64,000 nucleotides of DNA from Megalobrama amblycephala (GCF_018812025.1 NC_063044.1:41051243-41115242); one strand, 5' to 3'; counted from the first letter of the stretch, positions 34,241 through 46,670 are shown. The notes: a model not told the origin generated them from the sequence alone. Translations and numbers: made by a program.

Positions 34241-34930
34241 CAGGGCCCGGTTTTTCAAAAGTAATCCACTAGGATTTTGGATAACGGATTGGATCAAATC
34301 TTGAAAATGTGTACAAAAAAAAAACGGATTACATAATCGGATTAGATCACGTAATCCAATCTTGGTTTTGATCCGGATCAAACCTTTAGTTTGGGTTGGG
34401 TCTGAATCACTTTGATCCAAAAAAACAGGATTATCCTGATCCCAAAAGGGGGTAGGATTTCAAGGTGGATTCCAGGAGGAAAATGTAGTAAAACTTTAAA
34501 ACTAGTCAAAAAATACAACATTTTTATCATGTAATGACATTTATCTTGCTCTTGATTAGTTTAACTGTTAAAGTAATAAATTAAATGCAGACATTAGTCT
34601 ACATATTTAAACTTTCGGTAACCTACTCTAAAGTAAATTTTGGTGCCATAAAACAATCCCTAAACAGCTGTAAATATCCAACAAAAATATATTTAATTCA
34701 AAACCCATATTCTTTCTATCAACATGTCCCTTTAGGGCCTCCGTAGAGCACTGGAAATCCAGATTTGGTGATCCTGAAAAGTTCCTATCCGGATCAGATT
34801 GATCCAATCCGAAGTTGCTTTAAAAAACTGGCTCCAAAAGTAAGCTGGATTACGTGATCACGGATCGCAAAAAAAGGATTACTAAATCCGGATTTTATCC
34901 GGATTAAACCATTTGAAAAACCGGGCCCAG
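34241..34930. repeat. MITE with GGGCCCGGTTTTTCAAA ends
   Basis: The left CAGGGCCCGGTTTTTCAAAA and right TTTGAAAAACCGGGCCCAG are inverted repeats. Internal GGATTA, TAATCC and GATCC words recur in both orientations. The CAGGG tip is hAT-like, but I could not find a matching 8-bp duplication. It is non-coding. Confidence 0.75.
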
Positions 34931-36868
34931 GTGATTTTTAAAAGGCTGAAAATCCAAATTGGAAATGATTCCTATCTGCAATCAGTAGTGTATGGCATGG
35001 TTGTGATTAGAAGCCTGTCCTTTCACATTTAAATACAAATGAGCTGATTCATTTAGATCAGATAACTCATCGGGAGAGAAATGCAGTGAGGTTTAGCAGA
35101 AGCAACTACTTTGCCACTCAAGAGCACTCACACATCTCGTCTGTTGATTCATTTGCAAACATTAATTAATAAATAACCTTGATGTTGAATGTGCAGAACA
35201 AACTGATTAGACCTTAAAAAACAGAGTGACAAAGTTACGTAACATTTTTAAACAATACTGTACATTTACTGTGTTTTGGATTATTATTTTGGGGTATTGC
35301 ATGTTAAATAACACAATATTTCAATTTATTCCAATTTTGGTGCGGAGCCTATAAGTACAAAATCTAGTGCAGAAACATTTGTAAAGAAAGATTGTTTGTT
35401 TGTGGATGTGTGCAATGGGTAAGTGCATATCAGGCATACATAATACTAACTACCAGCACCTAAACCCAATCTCAACCCTAATCTCAATGTTTTTTGGAGA
35501 AAAAAAAGCATATAATTACCAATCTAGTTTTATCTCTCATAAGATGGCTGAAGAAAACTACTTGTTAAAGGCAAGCACTGATCAACATCTGAGAGACATA
35601 TTATGTACAGTCCAACAGCACTGGGACTATTTATTGTTTCTATCACTCTGGTGATTTGTTTTTGCTCGCTCCAGACAGACTATAAGTCTGTTTTTATGAG
35701 TGAGTCATTGAATCATTCATTCAACCAATTCATTCGAAACCACATTCATTCAGGAAGGAAACAAGTGGTTAAATTTATGAATGAGTCTGAATCATTTACT
35801 CAACCAATTCATTAAACACTCAGGAACAAAATACCATTGCTGTGTTTCAAATCTGTATGGTTTTATGCAAAACCCCAAAAAGAACATATTTTAAAATAAC
35901 GTTGGGGTCTAACATCGGACCTAAATGAATTTTTCTACAGAAGAAATTCATACAAATTTGAAATGACATGAGGGTAAATAAATCATTATAGAAATTTCTT
36001 CTTTTTTTTTTTTTTTTTTTACATAGATCAGTGTGGTGTTTTCAATATCGAACCATTTAAAAAATATTTTTTATAAAATTATAAAACAGAGATGTGAATT
36101 ATTTTATAGAACACAACAAATAACATGTTGGATATTTTTGCGTTGTTACTGTCAGAAGAAATTAATTGCTTGCACACATCTTTGATTCCTGCAGCAGGAG
36201 AGAAATGTACTGTATCTCTTTTGAGAGAAACCCAAGTGATTTTCCTTTGAAGATAAATGATAGTCCTGCTCATTCTTTTCTTCACATCCTAATCATTTCC
36301 CTATATTTAGAGTGAACATTTTCAGTAGATTCTGCATTCAATATATCTCAATGTGAACGAACACTGCCTGTCACTGGAAGCTAAATTTATGCTAATCGTT
36401 TTGTACAGCATTTAAGGCATCATGTTCAAAGCAAAAGAGCAGTGGTCCCCCACAGGTGTCTGAACATTTCTCTGAACAGTTCTGATGCTTTCATACTTGC
36501 GCTGAATTATCTTAACGCTACATTTAAAGCAATCAGTCACTGCAGCTGCAGAAAATGGGCCAGAGTAGTTTCTAGGCTGAGTGCAAATGCAATACAGAGC
36601 AACTGACAATGTGCCATATGGGTGAAAAACAAGAAAATAGCAATCCTGCTGCTAAAGATTGAACCCTTTCTGAGTAAGGTTAACAGTGCAAAAGTGGGAT
36701 CATTTTATTCAGAATTCAGCGCTGACAAAAGCTTTCAACATTTAAACGCTAGTGATCACATAACCCTCCTAAAGTAAGTATTTTGTAGACCTACATATAA
36801 CAAAATAACTTCTTACCCATGTGATGATAATAATAGACTATTGAACAAAAAATTGTTCAAAATATATA
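34931..36868. other. Non-coding, minor MITE fragment
   Basis: There are no supported exons. Around 35955-35995 a GAAATGACATGAGGGTAAAT segment resembles the inner end of the TTAA MITE family. Repeated ATTCATTCA and CAACCAATTCATT words occur at 35700-35815. A poly-T run lies near 36003-36020. Confidence 0.4.
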
Positions 36869-37790
36869 CACACCGATCAGGCATAACATTATGAACACTG
36901 TGAATAACACCGATTATCTCTTCATCATGGCCCGGCACCTGTTAGTGAGTGGACAAGGATCATTGATGCATGTTAGGGAACGAAGGCTGACCCGTGTGGT
37001 CCGATCCAATAGACAAGCTACTGTTGCTCAAATTGCTCAATAAGTTAATGTTGGTCCTGATAGAAAGGTGTCAGAATACACTGTGATTCGCAGTTTGTTA
37101 CGTATGGGCCTGCATAGCCGCAGACCAGTCAGGGTGCCCATGCTGACCCCTGTCCACCGCCGAAAGCACCACGTGAGCATCAGAACTGGACCACGGGGCA
37201 ATGGAGGAAGGTGGTCTGGTCTGATGAATCACGTTTTCTTGTACATCACATGGATGGTCAGGTGTGTCGCTTACCTGGGGAACACATGGCACCAGGATGC
37301 ATTATGGGAAGAAGGCAAGCCGGCGGAGGCAGTGTGATGCTTTGGGCAATGTTTGCTGGGAAACCTTGTGTCCTGCCATCCATGTGGATGTTAATTTAAC
37401 ATGTATCACCTACCTAAGCATTGTTTCAGACCATGTACACCCTTTCATGGAAACGGTATTGCCTGGTGTCTGTGGCCTCTTTCAGCAGGATAATGCGCCA
37501 CAAAGCAAAAATGGTTCAGGAATGATTTGAGGAACACAACAATGAGGTGTTGACTTGGCCTCCAAATTCCCCAGATCTCAATCCAATCGAGCATCTCTGG
37601 GATGTGCTGAACAAACAAGTCCAATCCATGGAGGCTCCACCTCGCAACTTACAGGACTTAAAGGATCTGCTGCTAACATCTTGGTGCAGATACCACAGCA
37701 CACCTTCAGGGGTCTAGTGGAGTCCATGCATTGACAGGTCAGGGCAAAGGGGGACCAACGTTCTATCTCTGAATCACATGCACATTGGGA
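36869..37790 (+). mobile_element. Tc1-like transposon, right end lost
   Basis: The left end after TA (36867-36868) reads CACACCGATCAGGCATAACA, a common fish Tc1 terminus. A decayed transposase follows on the plus strand. No complementary terminus is found downstream to 38280, so the right boundary is a guess placed after the last coding similarity. Confidence 0.75.
36927..37740 (+). pseudogene. Tc1-family transposase pseudogene
   Basis: Similarity runs through several frames. An N-terminal DNA-binding part (TRVVRSNRQATVAQIAQ, then a stop near 37041, then VSEYTVIRSLLRMGLHSRRPV) is followed by VWSDESRF with the first catalytic aspartate near 37222. Next come GGGSVMLWAMF, FQQDNAP (second aspartate, near 37487) and SPDLNPIEHLWDVLNKQV (glutamate, near 37590). 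The C-terminus is truncated. At least three frame changes are needed, so it is inactive. Confidence 0.8.
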
Positions 37791-37836
37791 AATGACCAGT
37801 TTCTATGTAACATTTTATAAATGAGGCAGCTGATAT

Positions 37837-37908
37837 TTGAAAGGCAGTTCATTATGAAGCTGAACCCACCACTTGAAAGGCAGTTCATTATGAAGCTGAA
37901 CCCACCAC
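37837..37908. repeat. 36-bp exact tandem duplication
   Basis: Units 37837-37872 and 37873-37908 are identical by eye (each starts TTGAAAGGCAGTTC and ends ACCCACCAC). No coding role is seen. Confidence 0.9.
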
Positions 37909-38283
37909 ATTTAGTTGTTCACTTTCACTCTTTCAGCAAGTCAACACAGTGATAATAATTGTCTAAATAAACATTCAAAAAAAAAAAAAAAAAAAAATCC
38001 AGATTTGTAAGCGTACTTAAAAATGGTCTCCACTGTGCAATGAATGAACATTAATTGTATTTCAAGTTTCATATTATTTTCTGTAGATACCTCAAAAGAT
38101 CGATTGTTTTTAGTGCCACAAAAAGCTGGGTTTCCATCTAAATGTGAACCGAATCTATTCAGTTATGAAAAAAATAAAAAAAAGAATAAAAAGACAAATG
38201 CATGTGTTTCCATCCAGTTGTTTGAGCGGATGACGGTGGAATTGGTACCCTAGAAACCAACAGTTAATAAAACACTGTGAATT
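37909..38283. other. Non-coding spacer
   Basis: A poly-A run lies at about 37978-37997. Nothing else is supported. Confidence 0.35.
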
Positions 38284-39245
38284 TTAAAGGTGCCCTAGAA
38301 CCCCTTTTCAAAAGATGTAATATAAGTCTAAGGTGTCCCCTGAACGTGTCTGTGAAGTTTCAGCTCAAAATACCCTATAGATTTTTTTTATAAATTTTTT
38401 TAACTGCCTATTTTGAGCCATTATTACATATGCACCGATTAAGCTTGCGGCCCCCTTAAATCTCACGCTCCCCGCCCCCGCGAGCTCTCAACTGCCTTTA
38501 TCAGCAAACACAAAGTTCACACAGCTAATATAACCCTCAAAATGGATCTTTACAAAGTGTTCATCATGCATACATCGATTCCTGTGAGTATAGTATTTAT
38601 TTGGATGTTTGCATTTGATTCTGAATGAATTTGAGGCTGTGCTCCATGGCTAACGGCTAATGCTACACTGTTGGAGAGATTTATAAAGAATGAAGTTGTG
38701 TTTATGAATTATACAGACTGCAAGTGTTTAAAAATGAAAATAGCGACGGCTCTCTTGTCTCCGTGAATACAGTAAGAAACGATGGTAACTTTAACCACAT
38801 TTAACAGTACATTAGCAACATGCTAACGAAACATTTAGAAAGACAATTTACAAATATCACTAAAAATATCATGATATCATGGATCATGTCAGTTATTATT
38901 GCTCCATCTGCCATTTTTCGCTATTGTTCTTGCTTACCTAGTCTGATGATTCAGCTGTGCACAGATCCAGACGTTAATACTGGCTGCCCTTGTGTAATGC
39001 CTTGAACATGGGCTGGCATATGCAAATATTGGGGGCGTACATATTAATGATCCCGACTGATACGTAACAGTCGGTGTTATGTTGAGATTTGCCTGTTCTT
39101 CGGAGGTCTTTTAAACAAATGAGATTTACATAAGCAGGAGGAAACAATGGAGTTTGAGACTCACTGTATGTCTTTTCCATGTAGTGAACTCTGTTATTTA
39201 ACTATGCCAAGGTAAATTCAATTTTTCATTCAATGGCACCTTTAA
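38284..39245 (-). mobile_element. ~960-bp TTAA element, copy 2 (inverted)
   Basis: TTAA (38284-38287 and 39242-39245) flanks AGGTGCCCTAGAACC and, at the right, a diverged complement ending TGGCACCT. The sequence matches copy 1 (32385-33351) in reverse orientation over its whole length by eye. It includes the segment with GCATTAGCCGTTAGC-like words and the 68-codon frame. It is non-autonomous. Confidence 0.8.
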
Positions 39246-39322
39246 GCGTCTCACACACATGTGAGGGGACAAGCCCGAAAAACCCGCAACACGCCCCACG
39301 GCAAGCCCTCAGGGGAAAATGC

Positions 39323-39324
<2 letters not shown>

Positions 39325-39360
<36 letters not shown>
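39325..39360. repeat. (CA)n microsatellite
   Basis: An uninterrupted CA dinucleotide run of about 17 units. Confidence 0.95.
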
Positions 39361-39361
<1 letters not shown>

Positions 39362-39536
39362 CTGTTATTGAAACGTGTTTAGACTTTCTCTTAAAAATAA
39401 TTAAATTCATCACTTATTCATCCCAATTATAGCCTTCGATTTTAAATCCGCTAGTGAATGAACTATAAATGTGGTTTTAAATTTTAAAAAGTTTGTCCTC
39501 AATAATTATTTTGGACTGCAGTATGCATGGGAAGTA

Positions 39537-41075
39537 CAGTGCCCTCCACAAATATTGGCACCCTTAGTAAATATGAGCAAAGGCGGCTATGAAAATAAAT
39601 CTGCATTGTTTATCCTTTTGATCTTTAATTCAAAACTTTCACAAAATTCTAACCTTTCATTGAAAATAATGAATTGAAAGTGGGGGGGAAATCACATTAT
39701 AAAATAAATGTTTTTCTCTATTGGCACCCAATTATTGCAACCTCCTTTTGCCAACCTCCTCTGAGTCTTCACCCATAATGCCTGATGAGTTTGGAGAACA
39801 CCTGACAAGAGATCAGAGACCATTCCTTCATACAGAATCTCTCCAGATCCTTCAGATTCCAGCTCCATGTTGGTGCTTCTTCTCTTCAGTTCATTCCACT
39901 CATTTTCTTTAGGGTTCAGGTCAGGGGACTGGGATGGCCATGGCAGAAGCTTCATTTTGTGCTCAGTGACACATTTTTGTGTTGGTTTTGATGTTTGTTT
40001 TGGATCATTGTCCTGATGGAAGATCCAACCACGACCCATTATTGGAGTTCTAGCAGAAGCGGTCAGGTTTTGATTTTTTATCTGTTGGTATTTGATAGAA
40101 TCCATGATACCATGCATCTGAACAAGATGTCCAGGACCTCCAGCAGAAAAATAGGCCCACGACATTAAAGATCCAGCAGTATATTTAACCGTGGGCATGG
40201 GGTACTTTTTATCCATGTGTGCACCAAACCCATCTGGTGGGTTTGCTGCCAAAAAGCTATTTTTTTAGTTTCATCTGACCATAGAAGCCGGTCCCAATTG
40301 AAGTTCCAGTCTTGTCTGACAACTGAATATGCTGGAGATTGTTTCTGGATGAAAGCAGAGGATTTTTCTTGAAACCCTCCCGAACAACTTGTGGGGATGT
40401 AGGTGCTGTTTGATCTTTTTTTTAGGCTTTCTGAGACTCAAGACTCAACTAATCTCTGCAATTATCCAGCTGTGATCCTTGGAGAGTCTTTGACCACTCA
40501 AACTTTCCTCCTCACTGCACATTAGGACGATTTAGATGCACGTCCTCTTCCAGGCAGATTTGTAACATCTTTAGTTGATTGAAACTTCTTAATTATTGCC
40601 CTGATAGTGGAAATGTTTTTGCTATTTTCTTACAGCCACTTTCTATTTTGTGAAGCTCAACAATCTTTTGCTGCACATCAATACTATATTCTTTGGTTTT
40701 ACTCATTGTGATGAATGATTAAGGGAATTTGGCATTTGTGTTTTCTCATATTTATACTACTGTGGAACAGGAAGTCATGGCTGTACAGTTTTATGTTCAT
40801 GATCACCCTGGTGTGCTAAAAAAATGAATGGGAATATACTTTCCCATAAAAAAAAAATTCTAGGGGTGCCAATAATTGTGGCCAACGTGTTTTGGAAAAA
40901 AACATTTATTTCATAATGTGATTTCCCCTGCACTTTCAATTGTTTTACTTCAATGAAAGGTTAGATTTTTGTGATTTTTTTGAATGAAAGATCAAAAGGA
41001 TAAACAATGCAGGTTCATTTTTACAGTCGCCTTTGCTCATATTTATAAGGGTGCCAATATTTGTGGAAGGCACTG
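39537..41075 (-). mobile_element. Tc1-like transposon, complete ends
   Basis: The ends CAGTGCCCTCCACAAATATT and the near-complement at 41056-41075 are flanked by TA (39535-39536 and 41076-41077). The inverted repeats run for over 150 bases, including an AAAGGTTAGA region. A transposase pseudogene lies on the minus strand. Confidence 0.9.
39692..40706 (-). pseudogene. Tc1-like transposase pseudogene
   Basis: A start codon at 40706 opens MSKTKEYSIDVQQKIVELHK, a typical N-terminal helix-turn-helix region, but a stop and frame changes follow within ~60 codons. LLWSDETK (first aspartate) lies near 40285, just before the longer frame 40252-39692. That frame carries FHQDNDPKQTSK (second aspartate) and SPDLNPKENEWNELK (third acidic residue region, with Lys where Ile is usual). 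The C-terminal half is fairly intact. The N-terminal half is badly decayed. Confidence 0.85.
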
Positions 41076-41077
41076 TA

Positions 41078-42060
41078 TGTCCATTTTAACATTTAAAATT
41101 ATTATTATTTTTTTCTCAGCCATCATAGGAGGTCCATCGGGCTTCTCTCAGCCAGGAAAGCATTCTGCTATTGGTGCGAACTTGCACAGAAAAAGTGTTA
41201 AATTAAAACTGCCAGTGTTTATATAATCCACAGCAGAGTTTTGCTGTGTGTAAACATCAGTGTTGCTAAACCATGCAGACTAATTTTCACATATTCTAAA
41301 TGTAAATGGGAACTACAAGCATGTATCCATCTGAAGTTTTTTTTTTTATGGGGTGTTGTCCTAAATATTCAATTTTGCACTTTCATCATTGATGATATTA
41401 GAAACCTAGATGCATTTCAGTGCTGCGGTAACCATGGAGACTGCAGGATCCACTGATGTTAGGCCACTCTTAACACTGTGTTCTGAGAGCCAGCTTTATT
41501 CCTCAGGATTATACCGAGAAAGATTTAGGGATTTAAAAGAAAAAAAAAAATAAAGTATGATTGGAACACGGATACTCAATTTGTTCTGCTACTTTTAGAC
41601 TATTATGGTCATATTGTACATTGTATGCTAAATATTTTATGCATGTAATATCTGAAGAAAAAGTCTTAAAAGTATTATTACATGTCCCAAATTTATTTCT
41701 ATGAACTTGACATTTGTTTTAAATAGCCCTTTTGTTTATTCAGTCTATTCTGCATAGACCAGGGTGATATAGGGTCAAATATACATGAAGATTTTTCTGG
41801 TGATATAAAATGCAACATAATTTTGCAATTATTTTAATATACATCACATCATTCCTTCTTGTCAGTGTGAGAGCGTTAAAACAGGCATTAGAGTTAATTT
41901 CCTCAATCAATCAGTTCATAAAACTGATTGAACGATTTGCTTACGTCTATGGCATTTTACTTGTAGCCATTTTAATATATGTAGGTAGATTACTGTAATA
42001 TTATGGCAAATAGCCTAATGATAATTAAATATTATTAATTCATTTGCAGATAAACACAGT
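41078..42060. other. Non-coding stretch
   Basis: No domain-bearing frames and no matched transposon ends are seen. Short poly-T and poly-A runs occur at 41337-41348 and 41538-41552. Confidence 0.4.
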
Positions 42061-42635
42061 GTACCATTCAAAAGTTTGGGGTCGGTAAGTTTTTAATTTT
42101 TTTTTTTTTCCTTTTTTAAAATTTTATTCATGCTCACCAAGGCTGCATTTATTTGATAAAACATACAATAAAAACAGCAATATTGTGAATTATGTTATTT
42201 AAAAATATTGTTAAAAATAATAAAATTTTAAAATAATAAATATTTTAAAATGTAATTTATTCCTGTGATCATAGCTGAATTTTCAACATCATTACTCCAG
42301 TCTACAGTGTCACATGATCCTTCAGAAATCATTCTAATATGATGATTTGCTGCTCAAAAAACATTTATTATTATTATTATTATTAATGTTGAAAAAAGTT
42401 GTGCTGCTTTATATTTTTGTGGTAACTGTAAAAAATATTATTTTTCAGTATATATTGACGTATATAAAGTTCAAAAGAACAGCATTTATATATTTATTAT
42501 AACACAGAAATCTTTTTATAATATTATAAATGTCTTTACTGTCACATTTGCTCAACTTAATGTTTCCTTGCTGAATAAAAGTATTAATTTCTCTTTTAAA
42601 ACGATCTTATTAGCCCCAAACTTTTGAAATGTAGT
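42061..42635. repeat. MITE with CATTCAAAAGTTTGGGG ends
   Basis: The left CATTCAAAAGTTTGGGG and right CCCCAAACTTTTGAAATG are inverted. Shared internal blocks (GCTCACCAAGGCTGCATTTA, TAATTTATTCCTGTGATC, ATGATCCTTCAGAAATCATT) recur at 52690-52985, 56550-57075, 57796-58736 and 62720-63125. This makes it the most frequent repeat family in the window. Confidence 0.8.
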
Positions 42636-43808
42636 TTATCTTTATTATTTCTAGTTCAAAAATACACTACAGTTCAATAGTTTGAGGTGAGTAATATTTA
42701 CAATAATAATAATAATACTTTAATCCAGGAAGGAAATGTTAATTTGAGCAAATACTGCTTGCAGAACTTTATCCAGACATGTTTTAGCTATATTGTGCAT
42801 TCTAGTTTCCTACTTTGTTTACCTCCTGAGCTTTGTTTGCTCAAATGTGAAAACTGATTTTGGTAGTGGAGGTTTTCACAAAATGGGCACACTGAGCACA
42901 ACTCATACAGCATGACAAAATCAGTTTCTCACACATAACCGCGGGGAGCCAAGAGAGCTTCTCATAAGAGCAACTGACCCAAAAACACATTATACCTGCC
43001 AGAGTGGGCAGGAGTCATCCTTACTGATGAAGCCGAGACAGGCCCGGTGAGACTGGAAGAGGTGCAGGTGGTCTGATCCGATCCAGCTTTAATCAGAAGT
43101 GTGAACCGCAGCGTCAGATCAGTATTTGATGAGTGAGGGCCATACATCAAACATTTACCCAACATCTTTGATCACAGAGGGCACAGGGCCAGTTGAGAAA
43201 AACACTGTGCATATGTATATCCTGGAGATGTACCACCTGCTAATGAAAGTCTTTTTGTTTTTATTCGGTCCTTCTAGGACACTGCGGCAGAACACCCTAA
43301 TGATCTTTCCTTTTCAATTAAGCAGCTCAGTTTTCGTAACCTGAGCTCAGCACAGTGTTCCAGAATTAATTGCAAGTCCAATACGGGAGAGTGACCTTAA
43401 TCAACTAGCATCCTCAAGGTACTGAAGAAAACATGTAACGTAGCAGCACCCACAGCCTTTCAAAGAAGCAAAGACTTCAACATATGTTAGGGCCCAATCA
43501 CTAAATTAAATATGCACTTTTGTTCCTTTTCAGTGGAAGCAGCAACCAATCAAATCATTTTTCTCATGCTATAGCAATTATGACATGCTCAAGTCAAAAA
43601 GAGTCACATCAAGCTATGCATTTTTGTGGCTGTTTTTCCCAAGGACCTCTTTAAAAACCCATTAAGTCTCAGAAGTGCCGTCTACAAAAGAAAGCCTCCC
43701 ATCAAAGCACTCAGAGTCCCTACAGCGCCTGGACCTACTGGATGTCCACAAAGACTGTTGCTACTACTTATATTCACATACATCAAAGACAAAAAAGGGT
43801 TGTTTTGT
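42636..43808. other. Repeat-poor non-coding stretch
   Basis: After a short second copy start of the preceding repeat (about 42663-42690), 42760-43500 is balanced in base composition and looks single-copy. No exon is supported. Candidate conserved non-coding DNA by appearance only. Confidence 0.35.
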
Positions 43809-43810
43809 TT

Positions 43811-44868
43811 AAAGTCACCATGAAATCAAAATGGACAATTCTGTTTTTGGAATAGGCTATTGCAGTATTTATAAAAAATTATTTATCCATGCACATATTT
43901 GTTTTTTTTTAAATTCATGTGTGCTCGTAATCTTTAAAGGTCCCATTTTTCGTGTTTTTTTGAAGCTTTGATTGTGTTTATAGTGTGCAATATAACGTGT
44001 TCATGTTTCGCGTGTAAAAAAACACAGTATTTTTCACATAATTTACTTATCTGTATACCGCTGTTTCCACTGTCATAAAAACGGGCTGATGACTTCCTTG
44101 TTCTATGAAGTCCCTCCTTCAGAAATACGTAACGAGTTCTGATTGTGCCAGCGGTTCCCGTGTTGTGATTCGACAGCAGCTTAGCAAACCTTGCCTGGAA
44201 AGGTCACGCCTCTTACCATAACGTGGAGATGCACGCGCTCAGTGTTATTGTAAACATGTCTTTAATTTTACCCTATCAATTTGAGCCGGAATCAGACCCG
44301 GTGATTGGACTGCGGGATGAAAATAACAGCGTTTCGACGACATGGCGACAAACACACTCTACAAACGCAACTCTTGTGTATTCCTGTGGGCGGAGGTTAG
44401 TCAAAGAACTGTTTTAGTGACGTCATTAAAGAAGGAAGTAGAGGGATGTAGTCCAAACTGGCCGTTCGATGTAGGCGACTTCTGTTAAATAAAATATCTC
44501 GCTTGGCATTGAACTTTGAACTTTAAAATTTTACAGATTTTATTTATACTCTAACAACAACATTACACACTAACTAAAGTTTGAAACATGGGATCACGAA
44601 GAACGGGACCTTTAATCAGAACAATTTCTCCCTCTTGCAGTGACATCTCTTTTCTTCTCTGATGATGTTCATCGGTGCAAGTGTGGGACAAACTGTCACT
44701 GAGATCGACCAATAGCAAACTACAACCATCCAATCAATTCCTCATGGACTAAATCAAGTCCCATCCTACATGTTTTCTTGTTCAGAAAAAATGATTTACA
44801 CTGATCACGTCACAGTAGGGAAAGAAAAGACTATTGCAACTTCCATTTCATGCTGAATTTGAAGTTAA
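43811..44868. mobile_element. MITE interrupted by another TTAA MITE
   Basis: The left part TTTAAAGTCACCATGAAATC and right part ending TTCCATTTCATGCTGAATTT are roughly inverted. The right part is followed by TTAA (44865-44868). The 43934-44615 element splits it. Confidence 0.45.
43934..44615. mobile_element. TTAA MITE, AGGTCCCATTTTTCGTG ends
   Basis: TTAA (43934-43937, 44612-44615) flanks AGGTCCCATTTTTCGTG and its near-complement CACGAAGAACGGGACCT. The interior is relatively GC-rich and non-coding. The frame 44223-44417 has no recognised domain. Confidence 0.75.
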
Positions 44869-45182
44869 AGCTGCAGTCCGCAACTTTTTTGTGTTAAAAA
44901 TATACAAAAAATATATAATGAGAATATACAACATGAATCCATTTTCCAAACCTTGTTTTTGTCTTATCCTGAATCATTATGGTACACTTATAATAAGTGT
45001 TTATATTCGGACTATTTCAAACCGGACTGGTAGGACTCGCCGCAGAGTATCACAGTAACTGCATGACTCGCCATAGACATACACAGAGAAAAGTAGCTCC
45101 GGCTAGAATGTTCCTCCGCAAGACGCGTGCAGTTCTGTTTATTAACCGCTAGAGGGCCAAAAATCACGGACAGCAGCTTTAA
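44865..45182. mobile_element. TTAA MITE, AGCTGCAGTCCG ends
   Basis: TTAA (44865-44868, 45179-45182) flanks AGCTGCAGTCCGCAAC and the near-complement CGGACAGCAGCT. At about 318 bp it is a typical short MITE. Confidence 0.75.
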
Positions 45183-45200
45183 AGTAGACCAAAATTAACA

Positions 45201-46670
45201 TTAAAGGGTTAGTTCACCCAAAAATGAAATTTCTGTCAAGTACTCACCTTCATGCCTTCGTTTATCTTCAGAACACAAATTAAGATATTTTTTGATGAAA
45301 TCCAAGGGTTTCTAAAGCACACACTGAAGGCAGCAACGTCATTACACCTTTTGAGGTCCAGAAAGGTATTAAAGACATCGTTAAAATAGTCCATGTGACT
45401 ACAATAGTTCAAACTTTGTTATGAAGTGACGAAAATACTCAAAAGATGCAATGACGTTGCTGCCTATGTGTGCTTTAGAAACCCTTGGATTTCATCAAAA
45501 ATATCTTAATTTGTGTTCTGAAGATGAACAAAGGTAGTCTGGCTATCACCAGACCAAGCTCAATTTAAAATTGAACATTGGTCTGGGGAGTTTGCTATGT
45601 ATTTCCTACTGCACAAGAGGCGTGATCAACGAGCATTAGTCACGCAATTGGATAGTCCTTCAACCAATCAGATCAACGATCCGGGTGACGTACTTTGCAG
45701 AGCGATGCGCAACTCCAGACAGGTTTACTGTGTGTCTCGATCAGCTCCGTTCAGTAGTCAGGGAATCAGCCACATTCACTTGCATGATATACTGATTCAC
45801 GACCTAGGGAACTAGGGAGCTGATTGAGATGCAGGTTTAGTTTGTATTGGTTTGTAGCATTGATCCGCGGTTTGCAGAAGCAGCAATGGTATCGAGCGAT
45901 TTTTGCAGGTTGTGCAAAAAAACATGAAAGTGAGTGATATTTACACCCACTCGAGCGATTTGTTTGCTAAAGAAGTCATTCAGCATCGTCGAGAGTTTAA
46001 AAGGCGACTCTGATACTGTTCTGGTTCAGTGTAAATGAACGCGGAATATAGCTGCCCTAAACTACGTCATTGTCATGACAACCAAAAAGAATTCCAGTCA
46101 GCTCAGGCGGCGCAAGATTCAAGAAGCAGGAAGACGAAAAAGAGTAAAAGAAGTATTGCATTGAATTGAAGTAAAAGAGTCCTGTACTCACATCATGAAG
46201 CAAACCACCAAAATAACAGCAGACAATCATTGTGTGTCATTAATCGCTGTTTGTAATCTTCCTATGAAGAGACTGTCGGATCAACGCTCTGCTACATTTC
46301 TCTCAGATAAGGTAAATGCTTAACACAATCGGCGTCACTGTAATTGTGCATTGTTATATTGGAGAGACGGGTAGATCAGATAGAGTTTGAAAGCTGCTTG
46401 CCGTCGCTTCTCTATCGTCATCGTGTTATACCCGCCAATAGCGAGCAAGGTGGATAAGCCAGTCTGTGATTGGTTCCCGCAAAAGTGTAACAGCGCAGCA
46501 GAAATGAATGCATGGGTTTCCAGACTGAGTTGCCGAGCGAAATCAAATCGCCGGCAGATCAGGCTGGGTTTACCCAGACTAGAACGAAGGTCTTACGGGT
46601 GTAGAACAACATGAGGGTGAGTAAAATAATGACAGAAGTTACTTTATTTTTGGGTGAACTAACCCTTTAA
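45201..46670. mobile_element. TTAA MITE (GGGTTAGTTC family), interrupted
   Basis: TTAA (45201-45204, 46667-46670) flanks AGGGTTAGTTCACCC and its complement GGGTGAACTAACCCT. The part left of the insertion is itself nearly palindromic (GGGTTTCTAAAGCACACAC versus TGTGTGCTTTAGAAACCC). It is split by the 45535-46581 insertion. Confidence 0.85.
45535..46581. mobile_element. ~1.05-kb TIR element with 9-bp target duplication
   Basis: The left TAGTCTGGCTATCACCAGAC and inverted right TAGTCTGGGTAAACCCAG are imperfect terminal repeats. The flanks GAACAAAGG (45526-45534) and GAACGAAGG (46582-46590) agree at 8 of 9 positions. Nine-base duplications are typical of Mutator-like elements, but the superfamily is not proven. 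No transposase is seen. The frames at 45597-45815 and 46387-46614 have no known domain. Confidence 0.65.

Noticed and set aside
32451..39180. A 68-codon frame intact in both inverted TTAA elements (32451-32657 and 38974-39180)
   Set aside because: By eye the copies differ by about seven amino-acid-changing and one silent substitution, which argues against purifying selection. The open frame is probably chance shared by descent.
37837..39360. Tandem and CA repeats considered as a possible CRISPR-like or satellite array
   Set aside because: There are only two 36-bp units without spacers and one dinucleotide run, in a vertebrate genome.
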